The notes beneath the pieces are model-generated. The model did not search any database. It had not been told where the DNA came from and saw nothing but the letters and a program-made list of their open reading frames with translations. A stretch of DNA of 64,000 nt from Congeria kusceri (taxonomy: Eukaryota > Mollusca > Bivalvia > Myida > Dreissenidae). Position numbers and translations under genes: made by a program. Numbering within the stretch: position 1 is the stretch's first letter; every line of letters begins with the position of its first letter. The stretch lies in NCBI GenBank assembly GCA_027627225.1, contig CM051027.1, forward strand, positions 83,198,951 through 83,262,950, given 5' to 3'. Of the stretch, positions 62,501-64,000 are shown piece after piece.

Positions 62501-63884
62501 GAAATTTCATTTTAGCTGTTTAATCCCATCGCTTTATTTTTGCTATTGAGGCGTTCAAATACTTTTTTTTTAAATACGGAAACCTGTGAAAAAGTCGCTT
62601 TAAATTAGTAACTTCTACATATTGAATGCAATGTGGATCACCTGTTGAAAACTAGACTCACATTAACTTTTCTGTCGGTATCAAATTACGTAAGTTTTTT
62701 AAATAATGTCTGACTGATACAGAATATTTAAGATACTATAGTCTCTGTAATCTATAATGTCAATGATAATAAATAGAATTGAGGCGTGTCGTGGGAAAAC
62801 CGGGCTTATATAATGCATGTGCGTTAAGTGTCGTCCCAGATCAGCGTGCGCAGTCCGCACAGGCTGATCTGGGACGACACTTCCGGCTTTAATGGTATTT
62901 TCTGTTTCAAGTAAGTCTCTTCTAAACATAAATAAACTGTAGGCGGAAAGTGCCGTCACGGATTAGCCTGTGCGGACTGCACAGGCTAATTCGGGACTGA
63001 ACTTTAAGCACATGCATTAAGCCCGGGTTTCCCACGACACGCCTCATATGATGATAAGTTTACTGAGTACATAGTACTTACGGCTGCGACTGGCATAACG
63101 TTTGTAACCTGCAAAACAAAAACATGAAGATGTGGAATGTGAACAATACAATAAAGCAAAGCATGACGATAGTTTCAGCATTAAAAAAATGGTTGTGATT
63201 GAGGTATTATGATGAAACTGACATATACTCAACAAAAATATTAAAGGGTCATCTATTCAATAGAACAATAGTTTTTTTATGAAAAATTTTAGTGTTCATT
63301 TTTTGTCGATGATTAATGCTATTGATTTTTGTTTTTCCTTAATTATGCCCCCCCCCCCCTTATTGTATAATTAATATAAAAGTTTTTGTTTTGCAATGAA
63401 TTTTGATGAAACCATTTTCTTCTGGGTTTTATGTCTGACCCTTTAATTTTTGTTGAGTATATAATCCGATATTAACTATGAACTAGAACAGTTCGCATGT
63501 TTGATCACGTTATGGATGACGCGGTAAAAGCTGACCTCGTATTCTAGTTTTATACTAATTTGTAATGTAAGAATTGACATTTAAGAAAAAGTGGCGGTAA
63601 TACTTTTAATATATACGTAATAATTTATATTGTATGTGTTTTATTTGCTATAATCTTCGAAATAAGTCAATACTTGTTTGATAGACTATTAAAAATTTTA
63701 ATATTTCATAATTACATTATAATATAGTAAAAAAACACAATGTTTCTACTTATATTCACACATTTCAATGAATTTACACACATTTAAGAGAATTTGATGT
63801 TAAATACTAAAAATACTCTTGACTTGGGTTAGAAACAAAACTACAGTTTGAACAGCATTCCGTTTTACTCACGTATTCCGCCAC
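59530..63884 (-). CDS. Met/Gly-rich repetitive protein, 5' end outside window
   Basis: Exons in order on the minus strand: 63884-63873, 63108-63082, 61912-61221, 60441-60024, 59870-59812, 59559-59530 (stop TAG). All have AG/GT borders and matching phases (1,1,1,0,1,0), giving 411 residues plus stop. The 12-nt first exon is the least certain. Encoded order: [13 protein letters not shown], a ~230-residue block of GGMPMMPME and GGKGGMGGG repeats, a ~139-residue block of [10 protein letters not shown] and MPMMMPMGG repeats, then [18 protein letters not shown] and a short polar tail ([10 protein letters not shown]). Met and Gly each exceed one third of the repeats, with scattered Glu and Lys. Start and any signal peptide lie beyond 64000. 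Function unknown. Low-complexity Gly-rich composition is typical of molluscan shell-matrix or byssal proteins, but the Met richness is unusual. The His- or Pro-rich plus-strand frames here are shadows. Confidence 0.82.
60600..61102. mobile_element. ~500-bp MITE in an intron of the Met/Gly-rich gene
   Basis: The left end TTAAAGGGACTGAACTCC continues as AGATGG. The complement of the right end is TTAAAGATACTGAACTCC, also continuing as AGATGG. This gives terminal inverted repeats of about 24 bp with two mismatches. A second inverted match lies inside around TAGAACAC...TATAGAACAC. No coding frame. Confidence 0.8.
62071..62780. other. Intron of the Met/Gly-rich gene, left part
   Basis: AT-rich intron sequence between exons 63108-63082 and 61912-61221. 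No exon or repeat is seen in this part. Confidence 0.5.
62781..63045. mobile_element. Palindromic MITE, copy C (intron of the Met/Gly-rich gene)
   Basis: The ends GAGGCGTGTCGTGGG and CCCACGACACGCCTC are inverted copies. The internal words GATCAGCGTGCGCAG, GATTAGCCTGTGCGG and GAAAGTGCCGTC match copy A. It is nearly the same length as copy A (265 versus 262 bp). The right end lies 36 bp from the 27-nt exon at 63082. Confidence 0.9.
63223..63462. mobile_element. 240-bp MITE with AT-rich 28-bp TIR
   Basis: ATATACTCAACAAAAAT continues to TTAAAGGGTCA at the left end. The right end carries the complement (TGACCCTTTAA, then TTTTTGTTGAGTATAT), differing by a 2-bp indel. TA flanks are plausible. It lies in the intron between the 12-nt and 27-nt exons of the Met/Gly-rich gene. 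A C-run at 63350-63358 lies in its middle. Confidence 0.8.
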
Positions 63885-64000
63885 CTACAACGCATAGAAA
63901 AGTTAAATATAACACACGTTTCAAGAGACGTTAATAAGCTTAGGTGCTTATAGATCATCTTCAAAGAGTTCCTATATGACATTAATTTACGATTAAAGAA

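Overview
The window is nuclear DNA of a eukaryote, most likely a bivalve mollusc. Genes have spliceosomal introns, intergenic DNA is AT-rich, and there are LINEs, tRNA-derived SINEs and many terminal-inverted-repeat elements. A palindromic repeat built on GATTAGCCTGTGCAG, present in three copies, looks like a repeat I associate with Dreissena (zebra or quagga mussel). That species assignment is inference. No bacterial-type operon, CRISPR array or phage module was seen.

Three protein-coding loci are supportable. (1) A plus-strand, 13-coding-exon gene at 42544-56905 is the orthologue of the coiled-coil protein CCDC62. All 13 exons join in frame to 3423 nt (1140 residues plus stop). (2) A minus-strand gene at 59530-63884, whose 5' end lies beyond the right edge, encodes a repetitive Met/Gly-rich protein over at least six phase-compatible exons. 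(3) A minus-strand exon at 14266-14803 encodes the signal peptide, basic Cys motif and coiled coil of an unrecognised secreted protein. The two main genes converge, with poly(A) signals at 56927 and 58701.

Layout: 1-14.2 kb is gene-poor with a degenerate ~30-bp minisatellite. 14.2-14.8 kb holds the secreted coiled-coil exon. 16.4-16.85 kb is a mirror-image pentanucleotide repeat. 18.9-20.2 kb is a foldback element built of GC-rich units. 20.2-27.3 kb has no gene. 27.3-32.6 kb is a cluster of repeats: a dispersed repeat, a dead LINE with a restriction-like endonuclease domain, a SINE, and a second foldback element whose repeat unit resembles that of the first. 33.8-36.7 kb is a 5'-truncated LINE with a long reverse transcriptase ORF. 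39.4-42.2 kb is a three-level nest (SINE in a DNA element in a MITE). 42.5-57 kb is CCDC62 with introns full of MITEs and minisatellites. 58.7-64 kb is the Met/Gly gene.

The most novel-looking items are the Met/Gly-rich protein, the two foldback elements with a shared sub-repeat, the nested insertion whose pre-insertion site can be read from a second MITE copy, and the secreted coiled-coil exon. All family assignments come from reading the sequence and remembered family features. No search was run.
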